DNA of 64,000 nt, from contig NZ_CP009322.1 of NCBI RefSeq assembly GCF_000959725.1, positions 3,410,001 to 3,474,000 on the forward strand, written 5' to 3'. The translations under genes and the position numbers were made by a program. The stretch's first letter is position 1. Every line of letters starts with the position of its first letter. Source of the stretch: Burkholderia gladioli. GTDB taxonomy: Bacteria; Pseudomonadota; Gammaproteobacteria; Burkholderiales; Burkholderiaceae. The notes under the pieces are model-generated. The model was not told the DNA's origin. It ran no database searches and saw nothing but the letters and a program-made list of their open reading frames with translations. Below are positions 1 through 8,925 of this stretch, piece by piece.

Positions 1-4
1 TAGG

Positions 5-460
5 ATGCGCGTATCTTTTACTCCGCGATCGGTCGGGACGCCCAATCCCAAGGGATTGGCCGACATGCTGCACCTTGACGCCATCGTCGCGTAAAGCTCG
101 TTGAGGAAAGCCGATATCGAGACGATCAAGCTCGCCATCAGCGCATTATCCGACTGTGATTACTGCGTCGCCGCGCATTCGCTGCTTGGCAAGGGAGCCG
201 GGCTGACCGCCCAGACCTTGCGTGATATTCGCGAAAACATGATTACCGGCGACGCCCGGCGGGATGCCCTGCTGAATTTCGTGCGGACCGTCTATTCGAC
301 TCGCGGCACGGTGCCGACCGACGTCGTCGACGCGATTCGTGCGGCAGGGTTTACCGATCAGCAAGTCATCGACATGTTGTTCGTGGTGACATCCATCACG
401 TTTACCAATCTGGTCAACCGCGTCAACGATACCGTCGTCGACTTTCCGGTTGCCGCCTGA
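5..460 (+). pseudogene. CMD/AhpD-family protein interrupted by an in-frame stop
   Basis: Reading from the ATG at 5 gives MRVSFTPRSVGTPNPKGLAD, then about nine more residues, then TAA at 92-94. The same frame continues into a carboxymuconolactone decarboxylase/AhpD core with the redox motif C-D-Y-C-x3-H and a C-terminal stretch rich in T, N, R and D that ends at 460. The two halves together have the length (about 150 residues) and layout of an intact small CMD-family peroxidase-like protein. The stop sits where I would expect Gln, so one C-to-T change (CAA to TAA) is the simplest explanation. Otherwise the core would have to start at a TTG at 101, which has no clear ribosome-binding site. The upstream promoter is outside the window, so an isolated sequencing error cannot be excluded. 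Confidence 0.65.
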
Positions 461-492
461 GCCACATCGGCGTCCCCAAAAGGCGCGGTGAG

Positions 493-529
493 AACGAATC
501 CGCATGATCCGCGGATTCGTTTCTTCTTG
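493..529 (+). terminator. Rho-independent terminator after the CMD gene
   Basis: Eleven-base arms AACGAATCCGC (493-503) and GCGGATTCGTT (511-521) enclose a 7-nt loop and are followed by a T-rich tail (TTCTTCTT). It lies 30 bases after the CMD stop codon and ends that transcript before the LysR gene. Confidence 0.7.
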
Positions 530-708
530 CCTGGAGCCGATGTGCACCCTGGCCGCGCCTGGTCCGGGAAGGCGCGCGTCGAGTATGTAGGGCACGGCAG
601 GTTAACACCATCGTATGGGACGGCGAATCCCACCAGGTAATAGAGTGAGCGGCGCGAGTTCTCTAAACTGGGCCCTGTCTTCCCCAGCAACGATTGTCGG
701 AGAAAAGC

Positions 709-1746
709 ATGGACCGAACCCTGCAGGCAATGTCAGTCTTCGCCCACATCGCACGCGTCGGCAGTTTCACAGCGGCGGCGGAACTGCTAGGCATCAGTGC
801 AGGGTCCGCCAGCACGCTGGTGCGGCAGCTCGAGGGACACCTGGGCGTGATGCTGCTGCATCGCTCGACGCGCTGTATTCGCCTGACTGCGGAAGGCACG
901 CAGTACTTCGAGCATTGCGAACGGATCCTCGGCGAAATCGACGAAATGAAGGACCGGCTCGGTGGTGGAGGAAAAATCGCGAAGGGCCGACTGGCGGTGG
1001 ACGTCGATCAGGAGGTGGCTCACACTCTGTTGCCGCTGGTCCCCGGATTTCGTGCCGAATTCCCCGATGTGGACTTGCGCGTCGATGTGGGCGGGGAGCA
1101 GGATGGACTGATCGCCAATGGCGTCGACTGTGCGGTGGTCGTGGGCCAACTTGCCGATTCGTCGCTGCGCAGCCGCCGTGTCGGCGATTTCCATGCAGTG
1201 ACCGTGGCGAGTCCGGCGTATCTGGCGCGGCGTGGCACGCCGCATGGCCTTGATGAACTCCACGCTCACGACGTGATCCACTACACGCCTCGCCGGTTCG
1301 GGCCGCCGCGTGAATTCTGCTTCGGCGTGGGTGCCGACGAGGTACGCGTCAAACTCGCCGAGCGCATATGCGTCAATGACGCGAGGGCGGTGCTCCGTTA
1401 CGCCGCTGAAGGCGTCGGCATCGCCCAGGTATGTCGGAGAATGGCGGCCGAGGAACTGGCTGCGGGGCGGCTTGTCGGCGTTCTCGAAGAATATGGCCCG
1501 GCCCCGTTACCCATCTCCGTGCTCTATACCGATCGCCGCCACGTGCCTATGTCGATCAGGGCGTTCATCGACTGGATACAATTGCAGCTCGATCGCGGGC
1601 AGGCCGAGCCTGTTGCGGCCCTGTCGCGTCATGCCATCGAGGCTCGCGAGACCAGCGCGTCGTGGATCGCCAACGCTCGCGTTGCCGCGGGGCGATTGGG
1701 CCAGGGCGGCGCTCGGCGACCCGCGCCCATATTCGCAGGAGCATGA
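709..1746 (+). CDS. LysR-family transcriptional regulator
   Basis: A 345-residue LysR-type regulator. The winged helix-turn-helix covers about residues 3-62 (MDRTLQAMSVFAHIARVGSF, then TAAAELLGIS). The effector-binding domain follows from about residue 90. I chose the ATG at 709 over the in-frame TTG at 694 because GGAG at 699-702 is at the right distance. The C-terminus runs about 40 residues past the usual end of the family, with Ala/Arg-rich sequence. The subtype resembles the large group whose members control adjacent oxidoreductase or efflux genes, but no divergent partner lies next to it. The upstream CMD gene is codirectional and separated by a terminator, so the target is unknown. Confidence 0.85.
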   Translation: MDRTLQAMSVFAHIARVGSFTAAAELLGISAGSASTLVRQLEGHLGVMLLHRSTRCIRLTAEGTQYFEHCERILGEIDEMKDRLGGGGKIAKGRLAVDVDQEVAHTLLPLVPGFRAEFPDVDLRVDVGGEQDGLIANGVDCAVVVGQLADSSLRSRRVGDFHAVTVASPAYLARRGTPHGLDELHAHDVIHYTPRRFGPPREFCFGVGADEVRVKLAERICVNDARAVLRYAAEGVGIAQVCRRMAAEELAAGRLVGVLEEYGPAPLPISVLYTDRRHVPMSIRAFIDWIQLQLDRGQAEPVAALSRHAIEARETSASWIANARVAAGRLGQGGARRPAPIFAGA

Positions 1747-1964
1747 TGGGCAGGGAAGCAGGCGCGGTAACCTGCCTTGCGATATGCTTGCGCCCCGGCC
1801 TGTCCATCCGAAAGGTGACGTCCAGCGCGCAAGGGCGAGGCGAGCGTTCATACATTCGTATAGTTCTCGGGCTGGCGGAGGGCGTATAAGATTCGGCCGG
1901 GGCATCGACGCTGGGCGCTCGAACTTGCGCCATCCTTAACGACGCGATCAGGGACATTGCTCGC

Positions 1965-2339
1965 ATGCTCACTCATCCAGTGGTTTCGATCATAGACGAC
2001 GACTCTTCGGTTCGTCTTGCGACGCGCAGTCTGGTGCGCTCACTGGGCTGGGACGTGCGGGTCTACGAATCCGCGGAGGCATTCCTGGATGCCGACGAGG
2101 TGGCCGATGTTGCCTGTATCATCTCCGACGTGCAAATGCCGGGGCTCTCCGGGCTCGAGATGTACGAATGTCTTCTCGAGCGCGGTGCCGCGCCTCCCGT
2201 CATCTTCATTACATCTTTCCCATCCGAGGCGACGCTTCGGCACGCAATGAAGCTGGGAGCCATCTGCGTCTTCAGCAAGCCTGTCGACCCGGCTGCCATC
2301 GAGCAGCGCCTGGAAGATCTCCACGGCTCGCATGCCTGA
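1965..2339 (+). CDS. Stand-alone response regulator receiver protein (FixJ/CheY-like)
   Basis: A 124-residue single receiver domain with no output domain. The acidic pocket D11-D13, the phosphoacceptor D55 (in SDVQMPG), the switch Thr83 (FITSF) and Lys105 (SKPVD) are all present, so it should be phosphorylated. It is most like the receiver half of FixJ-type regulators. It lies 41 bp upstream of a PAS histidine kinase and is followed by a complete FixJ-like regulator, all on the plus strand. It may therefore be a phosphate sink or a second receiver for the same kinase, which is an inference. An ATG at 1965 opens the frame. Confidence 0.9.
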   Translation: MLTHPVVSIIDDDSSVRLATRSLVRSLGWDVRVYESAEAFLDADEVADVACIISDVQMPGLSGLEMYECLLERGAAPPVIFITSFPSEATLRHAMKLGAICVFSKPVDPAAIEQRLEDLHGSHA

Positions 2340-2380
2340 AGGCCACGTTCAACATCATCGTGTCGAAGCAATAACATTCC

Positions 2381-4282
2381 ATGAGTGACGATCGTCGCCT
2401 ACACCAAGGCGGTGCCGTGGACGCGAGGTCCGTCGTCGGTCCCCGCAGGCGCCGGCCTGGAAGGCCGGAAAACCAGGGTGACAACGTCGACGAGGTGCTG
2501 CAACGAAGTCAGCGCACCGTGTATGTCATCGCCGCGGCGCTGGGCCTCTGTATCTTCCTGATCGACGCATTCGCACCGGTCGACGTCGCCGTCGCCGTGC
2601 TCTATGTCGTTGTCGTGCTGATGGTGGCGTCAGTTGCGTCGCAGACCGTCACGGTCGCGGTCGTCTGGATGTGCGTGTCGCTGACCGTGCTCGGATTTTT
2701 GCTCGCCCAGAGCGATCAGACCGCATTCAGCTCCGTGGCGCGCTGCATCGTGAGCGTGCTGGCGATCGTGACCGTGTCCGCGCTCGCGCTCAGGAACCAA
2801 AGCAGTCGTGTGACGCTGCAAAAGCAGATCGATCTCCTGAACCTCACCCACGATGCCATTGTCGTGAGTGGCCTGGATGGTCGTATCAGCTTCTGGAGCG
2901 TCGGTGCCGAAAGCCTGTACGGGTGGACCGAGGAGGAGGCGATCGGACGGAATATCCACGAACTCACGCGCACCGCCTCGTCGGTGCCGATCGCCGACTT
3001 GCTGGCAAGCACGATCGAGGCCGGGCATTGGCAGGGTGAATTCCTGAGAACCGGCAAAAGCGGTGCGGTGGTGGTGATTTCGAGCCGTTGGACAGTGTCG
3101 CGCGACAAGTGGGGGCAGCCCGTCGCCGTTCTGTCGACCGATAGCGACATTACGCAGGCCAAGTCGCTCGAGGGCGAGCTGCGCCGCCAGAAGGAGGAAC
3201 TGGTCGCGACGATCGACGCGATCCCCGCCATGGTCTGGAGTACCTCCAACGACGGCCGCATTGTTTATCTGAATCGACGGTGGTCCGATTACGGCGTTGA
3301 AATCAATGGCGACAAGGATGTCTGGCATGACATCATTCATGCCGAGGATATCGGCGAATTCGAGTGCAGATGGCGCGAGGCGATTGCAACCGGCAGCGGT
3401 TTCGAAGTGACCGCCCGCGTGCGGCTCGGCAATGGCGCCTATCGCTGGATGATCATCGGCGCTGCGCCGCTTCGCGGTGCCGACGGGACGATTACCCGCT
3501 GGTACGGCGTCAACACCGATATCGAGGCGCGCCGTCATGCCGAGCAGGCGCTGGAGCGCTCGAGGTCCGAGCTCGCCCACGTGACGCGCATCACCATGCT
3601 CGGTGAACTGGCGGCCTCGATCGCGCATGAAGTCACCCAGCCCTTGGCGGCGATCGTGACGGCAGGCGAGGCTGGGATGCGGTGGCTCAAGCGATCGCCG
3701 CCCGAGTTGTCCGAAGTGCGATATTCGCTGGAGCAGATGACGCACGATGCCAAGCGGGCCACCGACGTGATACGTCAGATCCGGGCGATGGCCAAGCGCA
3801 GGGATCGGGATAGCGAGGCGATCGACCTCGGTGTGGTGGTCCAGCAGTCGATCGACCTGATGCGTCGCGATTTGCAGGGCCAGCAGATCGACGTCTCGGC
3901 TTCGCTCCCGACGAGCGACATGCGGGTGAGCGGCGACCGGGTACAGATTCAGCAGGTGGTGATCAACCTGCTGATGAACGCGGTTCAGGCGATGGCAGGC
4001 GTGAAGGATCGCGAGCGGAAATTGGCGGTTTCGGTGCTGCGCAACGACGACGAGGCACGCGTGATCGTGGCGGATTCCGGGCACGGCATCAACGAGGCGG
4101 ATGCCGCTATGTTGTTTACGCCCTTCTTCACTACCAAGGCGGAAGGGATGGGCATGGGGCTGTCGATTTGCCGCTCGATCGTGGAAGCACATGGGGGCCG
4201 TATCTGGGCCGAGTCGCGCGAGGGCAGCGGTGCGTCCATGCAGTTCACGCTGCCGATAAGAACGGAGGCAATCGATGGGTGA
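2381..4282 (+). CDS. PAS-domain sensor histidine kinase (FixL-like)
   Basis: A 633-residue membrane kinase. Residues about 45-140 form several hydrophobic segments. A PAS domain covers about 150-260 and a second PAS/PAC about 275-395. The phosphoacceptor His416 sits in SIAHEVTQPLAAI. The HATPase domain shows an N box (NLLMNAVQAM), G1 (DSGHGI) and G2 (GMGMGLSI). The H-box with E-V-x-Q-P-L is typical of the FixL/DctB/TodS-like HPK4 group. It should autophosphorylate and pass phosphate to the FixJ-like regulator 14 bp downstream and perhaps to the lone receiver upstream. The PAS domains lack an obvious haem-ligand signature, so an oxygen-sensing role is not shown. The input signal is unknown. 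Confidence 0.92.
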   Translation: MSDDRRLHQGGAVDARSVVGPRRRRPGRPENQGDNVDEVLQRSQRTVYVIAAALGLCIFLIDAFAPVDVAVAVLYVVVVLMVASVASQTVTVAVVWMCVSLTVLGFLLAQSDQTAFSSVARCIVSVLAIVTVSALALRNQSSRVTLQKQIDLLNLTHDAIVVSGLDGRISFWSVGAESLYGWTEEEAIGRNIHELTRTASSVPIADLLASTIEAGHWQGEFLRTGKSGAVVVISSRWTVSRDKWGQPVAVLSTDSDITQAKSLEGELRRQKEELVATIDAIPAMVWSTSNDGRIVYLNRRWSDYGVEINGDKDVWHDIIHAEDIGEFECRWREAIATGSGFEVTARVRLGNGAYRWMIIGAAPLRGADGTITRWYGVNTDIEARRHAEQALERSRSELAHVTRITMLGELAASIAHEVTQPLAAIVTAGEAGMRWLKRSPPELSEVRYSLEQMTHDAKRATDVIRQIRAMAKRRDRDSEAIDLGVVVQQSIDLMRRDLQGQQIDVSASLPTSDMRVSGDRVQIQQVVINLLMNAVQAMAGVKDRERKLAVSVLRNDDEARVIVADSGHGINEADAAMLFTPFFTTKAEGMGMGLSICRSIVEAHGGRIWAESREGSGASMQFTLPIRTEAIDG

Positions 4283-4296
4283 GGAGAAACAGGGCA

Positions 4297-4920
4297 ATGG
4301 CTGAGCAGTCGATCGTCTATGTCGTCGACGATGACGATTCCATGCGCGCGGCGCTCGGCATGCTGCTGCGCTCGGTCGGGCTGCGCGTCGAGCTTTTTGG
4401 CTCGGCCCAGGAGTTCCTGGCCTTCGAGCGGCCGGACGTCGCGAGTTGCCTGATTCTCGACGTACGGTTGAAGGGCCAGAGCGGGCTGGTGCTGCAGGAG
4501 CAGATCGTCGCCGGCGAGATGGGTTTGCCGATCATCTTCATCACGGCGCACGGCGATGTCGCGATGTCGGTCAAGGCGATGAAGAATGGCGCACTGGATT
4601 TCCTGTCCAAGCCGTTTCGCGATCAGGAGATGCTCGACGCGGTGGAGGCCGCGCTGCTCAAGCATGAGGCGCAACGTAAATCCGAGGGGCGCGTGGCCGC
4701 CATCCGGCATCGTTACGAATCGCTGACGCCGCGCGAGCGCGAGTTGATGGGATTCATGGTGCGAGGCTTGCTCAATAAGCAGATCGCTGCGGAAATGGGG
4801 CTGAGCGAGATCACCGTCAAGATCCATCGCGGCAACGCCATGCGCAAGATGGAAGTGCGCTCGCTTGCCGAATTCGTTCTCGCGGCGAAATCGCTCGGCA
4901 TCGATCCGAGCGAGGACTGA
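4297..4920 (+). CDS. FixJ/LuxR-type two-component response regulator
   Basis: A 207-residue regulator. The receiver domain has D11-D14, phosphoacceptor D55 (LILDVRL), T82 and K104. A LuxR/GerE helix-turn-helix covers about residues 138-205 (LTPRERELMGFMVRG, then a recognition helix near SEITVKIHRGNAMRKM). The ATG at 4297 is preceded by GAGGAG, which overlaps the end of the kinase gene, so the two are probably translated from one mRNA. It is the DNA-binding output of the three-gene signalling set that starts at 1965. No target can be named; the convergent MFS carrier is the nearest candidate. Confidence 0.93.
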   Translation: MAEQSIVYVVDDDDSMRAALGMLLRSVGLRVELFGSAQEFLAFERPDVASCLILDVRLKGQSGLVLQEQIVAGEMGLPIIFITAHGDVAMSVKAMKNGALDFLSKPFRDQEMLDAVEAALLKHEAQRKSEGRVAAIRHRYESLTPRERELMGFMVRGLLNKQIAAEMGLSEITVKIHRGNAMRKMEVRSLAEFVLAAKSLGIDPSED

Positions 4921-4932
4921 AGCCTGCACGGC

Positions 4933-4950
4933 GGCTGGCGGTGGCCAGCC
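4933..4950. terminator. Stem-loop between convergent genes
   Basis: Arms GGCTGGC (4933-4939) and GCCAGCC (4944-4950) flank a 4-nt loop between the regulator stop and the convergent MFS stop, which it touches. There is no U-tract, so termination strength is doubtful. Confidence 0.3.
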
Positions 4951-6275
4951 TAGCGATTGACGAGATGCTTCGGCAGCAGCAAGGTCAAGACCAGCCCGAG
5001 CAGCAGGCAGGCAATGATGCAGAAGACGGGCAAGGCGAAGCCTCCCGAGGACTGTTTCAGTTGCCCGACCACGTAGGGGCCGAAGAACCCCCCGATATTG
5101 CCGATCGCGCTGATCCAGGCGATACCGCTCGCGACCGCCGCCGGACCCAGGACCGCGGTCGGCATGCCCCAGAACACCGGCGGGATCGACAGCAGTCCGG
5201 CGTTGGCGATGCAGAGGGCCAGCACGCTCAGCCAGAGGTTGTCGTGCCAGAGCAGCGAAAGAGCCAGGCCCGCCGCCGCCATGAAAAACAGGCCGGCAAG
5301 CAGCATGCGGCGCTCACGGTGCCGGTCCGCCCGGCGCCCCGCGATCAGCATGACGGCGACGGCGACGGCATTGGGCAAGGCGGCAACCAAGCCGATCACG
5401 GTGTCCCGCTCCACGCCGAGCGACTTGATGATGGTGGGCGCCCACAGGGTGTAGCCATAGATGCCGAATACATCAAGAAAGTAGATGACACCGAAAATCC
5501 AGAACAGCCAGCTCGCGAACATCTCCGTATGGCTGGCCGACGCGCTGATGGCACGATCTTCCGCGAGGATACCGATCAGGTAGGCGCGGTCGGATTCGGA
5601 ATGGTGGCGACTCAGCGTGACATCGTCCTCCAGGTATTTCCAGCAGAGTAGCGCGGCACCGAAAGCGGGGATCGCTTCCACGATCAACATCCACTTCCAG
5701 CCGGACACATCGAGAAGACCGTCGGAGAATTCCATGATGAAGCCGCTCAACGGTGAACCGATCAATCCGGCGAGCGGCAAGGCCGCATAAAAGACGGACA
5801 GGATTCTTGCGCGATGGAAGCGGGGAAACGACTGGGAGATGTAGTAAACCACGCCGGGCACCAGGCCGGCCTCGGTCACGCCAAGCAAGTAGCGCATGAT
5901 ATAGAACTGCTTGGGCGTTGACACCAGCGTGGTCAACGCAGAGACGATGGCCCAGGCCAGGATGATCCGCGTCAGCCAGCGTTTCGCGCCGACTCGCTGC
6001 AATATCATGTTGCTCGGGACTTCGAACAAAACATAGCCCAAGGCGAACGTGCCTGCGCCGAATCCGAACACGGCATCGGTAAACCCCAGTTCCTGGCTCA
6101 GTTGCAATTTGGCGAAGCTGACATTCACGCGATCGATGTAGGACGCCAGATACGCGAACATGAAAATCGGCAAGATACGGAATGCCAGACCTCTGCAGAT
6201 GCGGTTTTCCTGCGCTGCCTCGCTCATCGCGCCATAGGGCGCGGGATCAGATGATCGTGCCGCATTGAGTTCCAA
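4950..6275 (-). CDS. MFS transporter, anion:cation symporter (ACS/tartrate-phthalate type)
   Basis: A 441-residue inner-membrane carrier with about 12 membrane helices. The first helix carries A-S-Y-I-D-R-V-N-V-S-F-A, the hallmark of the ACS branch of the major facilitator family, which imports organic acids such as hexuronates, phthalate, tartrate or allantoate with protons. A long hydrophilic loop lies between helices 6 and 7, as usual. The ATG at 6275 has GGA six bases upstream. A second in-frame ATG 16 codons in (MSEAAQEN) is an alternative start. No catabolic enzyme lies beside it, so the substrate is not deducible. It converges with the FixJ-like regulator. Confidence 0.9.
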   Translation of the reverse strand: MELNAARSSDPAPYGAMSEAAQENRICRGLAFRILPIFMFAYLASYIDRVNVSFAKLQLSQELGFTDAVFGFGAGTFALGYVLFEVPSNMILQRVGAKRWLTRIILAWAIVSALTTLVSTPKQFYIMRYLLGVTEAGLVPGVVYYISQSFPRFHRARILSVFYAALPLAGLIGSPLSGFIMEFSDGLLDVSGWKWMLIVEAIPAFGAALLCWKYLEDDVTLSRHHSESDRAYLIGILAEDRAISASASHTEMFASWLFWIFGVIYFLDVFGIYGYTLWAPTIIKSLGVERDTVIGLVAALPNAVAVAVMLIAGRRADRHRERRMLLAGLFFMAAAGLALSLLWHDNLWLSVLALCIANAGLLSIPPVFWGMPTAVLGPAAVASGIAWISAIGNIGGFFGPYVVGQLKQSSGGFALPVFCIIACLLLGLVLTLLLPKHLVNR

Positions 6276-6944
6276 GAAGTTCTCCCTGGGATCGAAGGAG
6301 AGACGGTTCTCTCGGCCGCACAGGACTGCTTACGAGGCATCGTTCGATGCACGCTCCCTGCATGGTCCGTACAAACAGTCGACTGAAGGCGCATTACCAA
6401 TGCATCGCGTCGAGATGGTGTCTCGACGAACCACGTACGCCCGGTCGACCCACATGAAGGAGGGGCGCCGTATCGACCATCCTCGGATGTAACGGACCAT
6501 TCCCATTCTTCGGGACAGGCCGCTTGAACCTGCCGGGATTCGTCGGGCGGGCAATGCCCGTAACCGGTGTCGAGCACGACAGCAGGCACATGCCGCCGTA
6601 CATCGATGCGGTCCGGATTTTACCGGATGCCACTCTTTCCAGGTTAACGAATTTGGCCAGAACGGTACGAATATTTCTATAAAAGATTTTTTTTCGCAAC
6701 CCGCGCTCTTCTTTGAAAAGGCGCATTCATCCATGAATCAAGTTGGCACGATCCGCGATGGCGGCGGTTCGCGATCTCGCGGGCACCCGGTCACGAGATG
6801 CACGGCGCAGGCTCGACGAATCCGGCTGCATTCGGCTCGAAGTAGACGGGCTGTCAGGTGTGGGCTCGCCATCGGTAGCCAGTTCCTGTCTGCTCCATGC
6901 GGAGCGCGTGAGTGATCGCGCCGCGCATGGAGCCGTCCGGGATA
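6276..6944. other. Intergenic region, no supported gene
   Basis: About 670 bases hold only reading frames with implausible composition (Arg/Cys-rich on the minus strand, 6330-6734). AT-rich sequence around 6675-6700 (including ATAAAAGATTTTTTTT) could contain a promoter. I find no convincing small gene, RNA or repeat. Confidence 0.5.
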
Positions 6945-7706
6945 TCAAGCGACGGGAATCGGATTTTCCTCGAGGGATTGATTGAACGCGTCGACGAAAG
7001 CATGCTCGTCCGGCCCGACATTGTCGCGCAGCGGTTGCGCGATTCCGACCACCACCTCGGTGGTCGCCGTCTCGAGGCGTTCGAGCGTCTCGGCGATGAA
7101 GGCGTCCAAGGGCATGGCACGCGGGTCGCCGCTCTTGTGGACGAGGTCGGTGTCGACCCACGGAGGCGCGATCTCGAGCACACGGACGGTGGTGTCGCGC
7201 AGTGCGAATCGTTGCGACATCGAGTACGAGTGAATCGCCGCCTTGGTTGCGGAGTACAGCGCCGTTGCGGCCAGCGGGACGTAGGCCAGCACCGAGCTGT
7301 TGTTGACGATATACGACTGGGGCTGTTTTTTCAGATGTTCGACCAGCGCGCCGCTCATGCGCACGGGCCCGAGCAGATTGGTGTTGACGAGACGAACGGC
7401 CTGTTCGTCGTCGACGGCGCCGGCTGCGTCGTCGAACGGCATGATGCCGGCGTTGTTGATCAGCACGTTCAAGGACGGGTAACGCTCGATCAAATGCCGT
7501 GCCACGTCCCGGATTTGCTCGGCGTTGCCGATGTCGAGCTCGACGGTGTCGATGCCGGGGTTGGCGGCGGCGATTTCGTCGAGCAGGGCCTTGCGTCGTC
7601 CCGCGATGATCACCTTGTTGCCACGTTGATGGAATGCTTCCGCCAGTGCACGACCGATGCCGGAGGTGCCACCGGTGATGAGAATCGTGTTTTCAGTGAG
7701 TTTCAT
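6945..7706 (-). CDS. SDR-family oxidoreductase (DltE-like)
   Basis: A 253-residue classical short-chain dehydrogenase. The NAD(P)-binding T-G-G-T-S-G-I-G is near residues 11-18, N-N-A-G-I follows beta-4, and the active site has Ser in NNSSV and Y-S-A-T-K. It resembles the DltE/YciK-like group of uncertain substrate. It is the last gene of a minus-strand run. The stop of a second SDR lies only 27 bp upstream of its start, so the two are probably cotranscribed. A Ser/Thr-poor, acidic C-terminus follows the fold. The reaction (carbonyl reduction or alcohol oxidation) cannot be specified. Confidence 0.88.
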   Translation of the reverse strand: MKLTENTILITGGTSGIGRALAEAFHQRGNKVIIAGRRKALLDEIAAANPGIDTVELDIGNAEQIRDVARHLIERYPSLNVLINNAGIMPFDDAAGAVDDEQAVRLVNTNLLGPVRMSGALVEHLKKQPQSYIVNNSSVLAYVPLAATALYSATKAAIHSYSMSQRFALRDTTVRVLEIAPPWVDTDLVHKSGDPRAMPLDAFIAETLERLETATTEVVVGIAQPLRDNVGPDEHAFVDAFNQSLEENPIPVA

Positions 7707-7733
7707 GGTCTTGCTCCTTGGATAAATACGGGT

Positions 7734-8546
7734 TCAGTGGGGGACAGCGGAGGTCACGAGATAACGCGTGGCGGGATGCTTCGACGATAAATGGGGCGCC
7801 ATGTTGCGCCGTGCCGCCTCATAGGCATCCCACTGCGCGATGTCATGGAGCGAGGGGATGGTGATCAACTCGCCGCGGTCGAAGCCGAGCAGTGCCGCAT
7901 CGACCATGTCGGATGCGGACATCACGATTTCCTCGGGAAGCTGGTCAAGTGGCAGGCCGCCGGTCTGCCAAAAATCGGTCGCGGTCGCGCCGGGGAGTAG
8001 GGCCTGGACACGAATGCCCTGACTGAAAAGCTCATGGTGGAGCGATTGGCTGAAAGCCAGCACGAACGCCTTCGTGCCGCCATATACGCCATTCAGCGTC
8101 TCGGGGGAGAGCGCCGCGATCGAGGAAACGTTCACGATCGCGCCGTTGCCGCGCGCGATGAAACCCGGCACCGCGGCGTAGGTGAGGCGCATCAGTGCGG
8201 TCACGTTCAGGTCGATCATGCGGGTCATGGCATCCGCGTCGCTGTCGAGCAGGGATTTGTGCGTGCCTACGCCTGCGTTGTTCACCAGAAGGGTGAGATC
8301 CGATGCCTTCTGGATGGCGGTCTCGATGCGTTGGACGTCGTCGCTCCGGTTCAGATCCGCGAAGATGGTGCTGACGGTGCGTCCCGTTTCCTCCGCCAGC
8401 CTTTCCGCGTGGCGGGCCAGTCGTTCACGATTGCGCGCCACGAGAATCAGGTCGTATCCGCGACGGGCAAGTCGGTCGGCATACACCGCGCCGATTCCCG
8501 ATGATGCGCCGGTGATGAGGGCGGTGCCACGCTTTGTATGGCTCAT
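7734..8546 (-). CDS. SDR-family oxidoreductase
   Basis: A 270-residue short-chain dehydrogenase with T-G-A-S-S-G-I-G near residues 12-19, N-N-A-G-V-G, a catalytic Ser in NVSSIAAL and Y-G-G-T-K. I chose the ATG at 8546 (MSHTKRG) rather than an ATG 25 codons upstream because AGGAGAAGG sits directly before it. The family contains ketoacyl- and aldehyde-reducing enzymes with the motif D-L-N-R at the end of beta-3 (here FADLNRSD), which suggests NADPH or NADH use through a conserved Asp. It is followed by the DltE-like SDR on the same strand, so the two may act on related carbonyl compounds. Confidence 0.88.
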   Translation of the reverse strand: MSHTKRGTALITGASSGIGAVYADRLARRGYDLILVARNRERLARHAERLAEETGRTVSTIFADLNRSDDVQRIETAIQKASDLTLLVNNAGVGTHKSLLDSDADAMTRMIDLNVTALMRLTYAAVPGFIARGNGAIVNVSSIAALSPETLNGVYGGTKAFVLAFSQSLHHELFSQGIRVQALLPGATATDFWQTGGLPLDQLPEEIVMSASDMVDAALLGFDRGELITIPSLHDIAQWDAYEAARRNMAPHLSSKHPATRYLVTSAVPH

Positions 8547-8925
8547 GTCCTTCTCCTGATGGGATGGTCGAGATTCGGATAAATCGATGCGGACTACGAA
8601 CGAGATGGGTTTGGAAATCAATCGAGCCGCATACAGGCAGTGATATGGAGTCTATGGACTGCGAGGTTCCGGATCAACGAGAGGCGTCCGAACACAGCTT
8701 TCGGAATCGCCAAAGAATGCCGGGGCTGGCGCATGGACGGGCGCATGCGTGCAACCTCGACCGCTCAGTCCATCGTCGGCGGGGCGCTATGCAAGGGCCG
8801 GGAAATGCGTGAGCAAGGAGTCGACGACTCGCGGGAACGGAGCGTCGGCATGTCTGCGCGAGCGGGCTGCACGCGCGACATGCTGTTCGTTGAGCGACTT
8901 GGTTGCAGCGGCTCGAAACCAGGGT
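8547..8925. other. Intergenic region, no supported gene
   Basis: About 380 bases between a betaine-binding-like gene and the SDR pair, all transcribed leftward. It must hold the SDR-pair promoter if the two are not read from upstream. I see no reading frame, hairpin with U-tract or repeat worth naming. Confidence 0.5.

Noticed and set aside
6330..6734. 134-codon minus-strand frame in the MFS/SDR gap
   Set aside because: Cys/Arg-rich, no ribosome-binding site or family resemblance.
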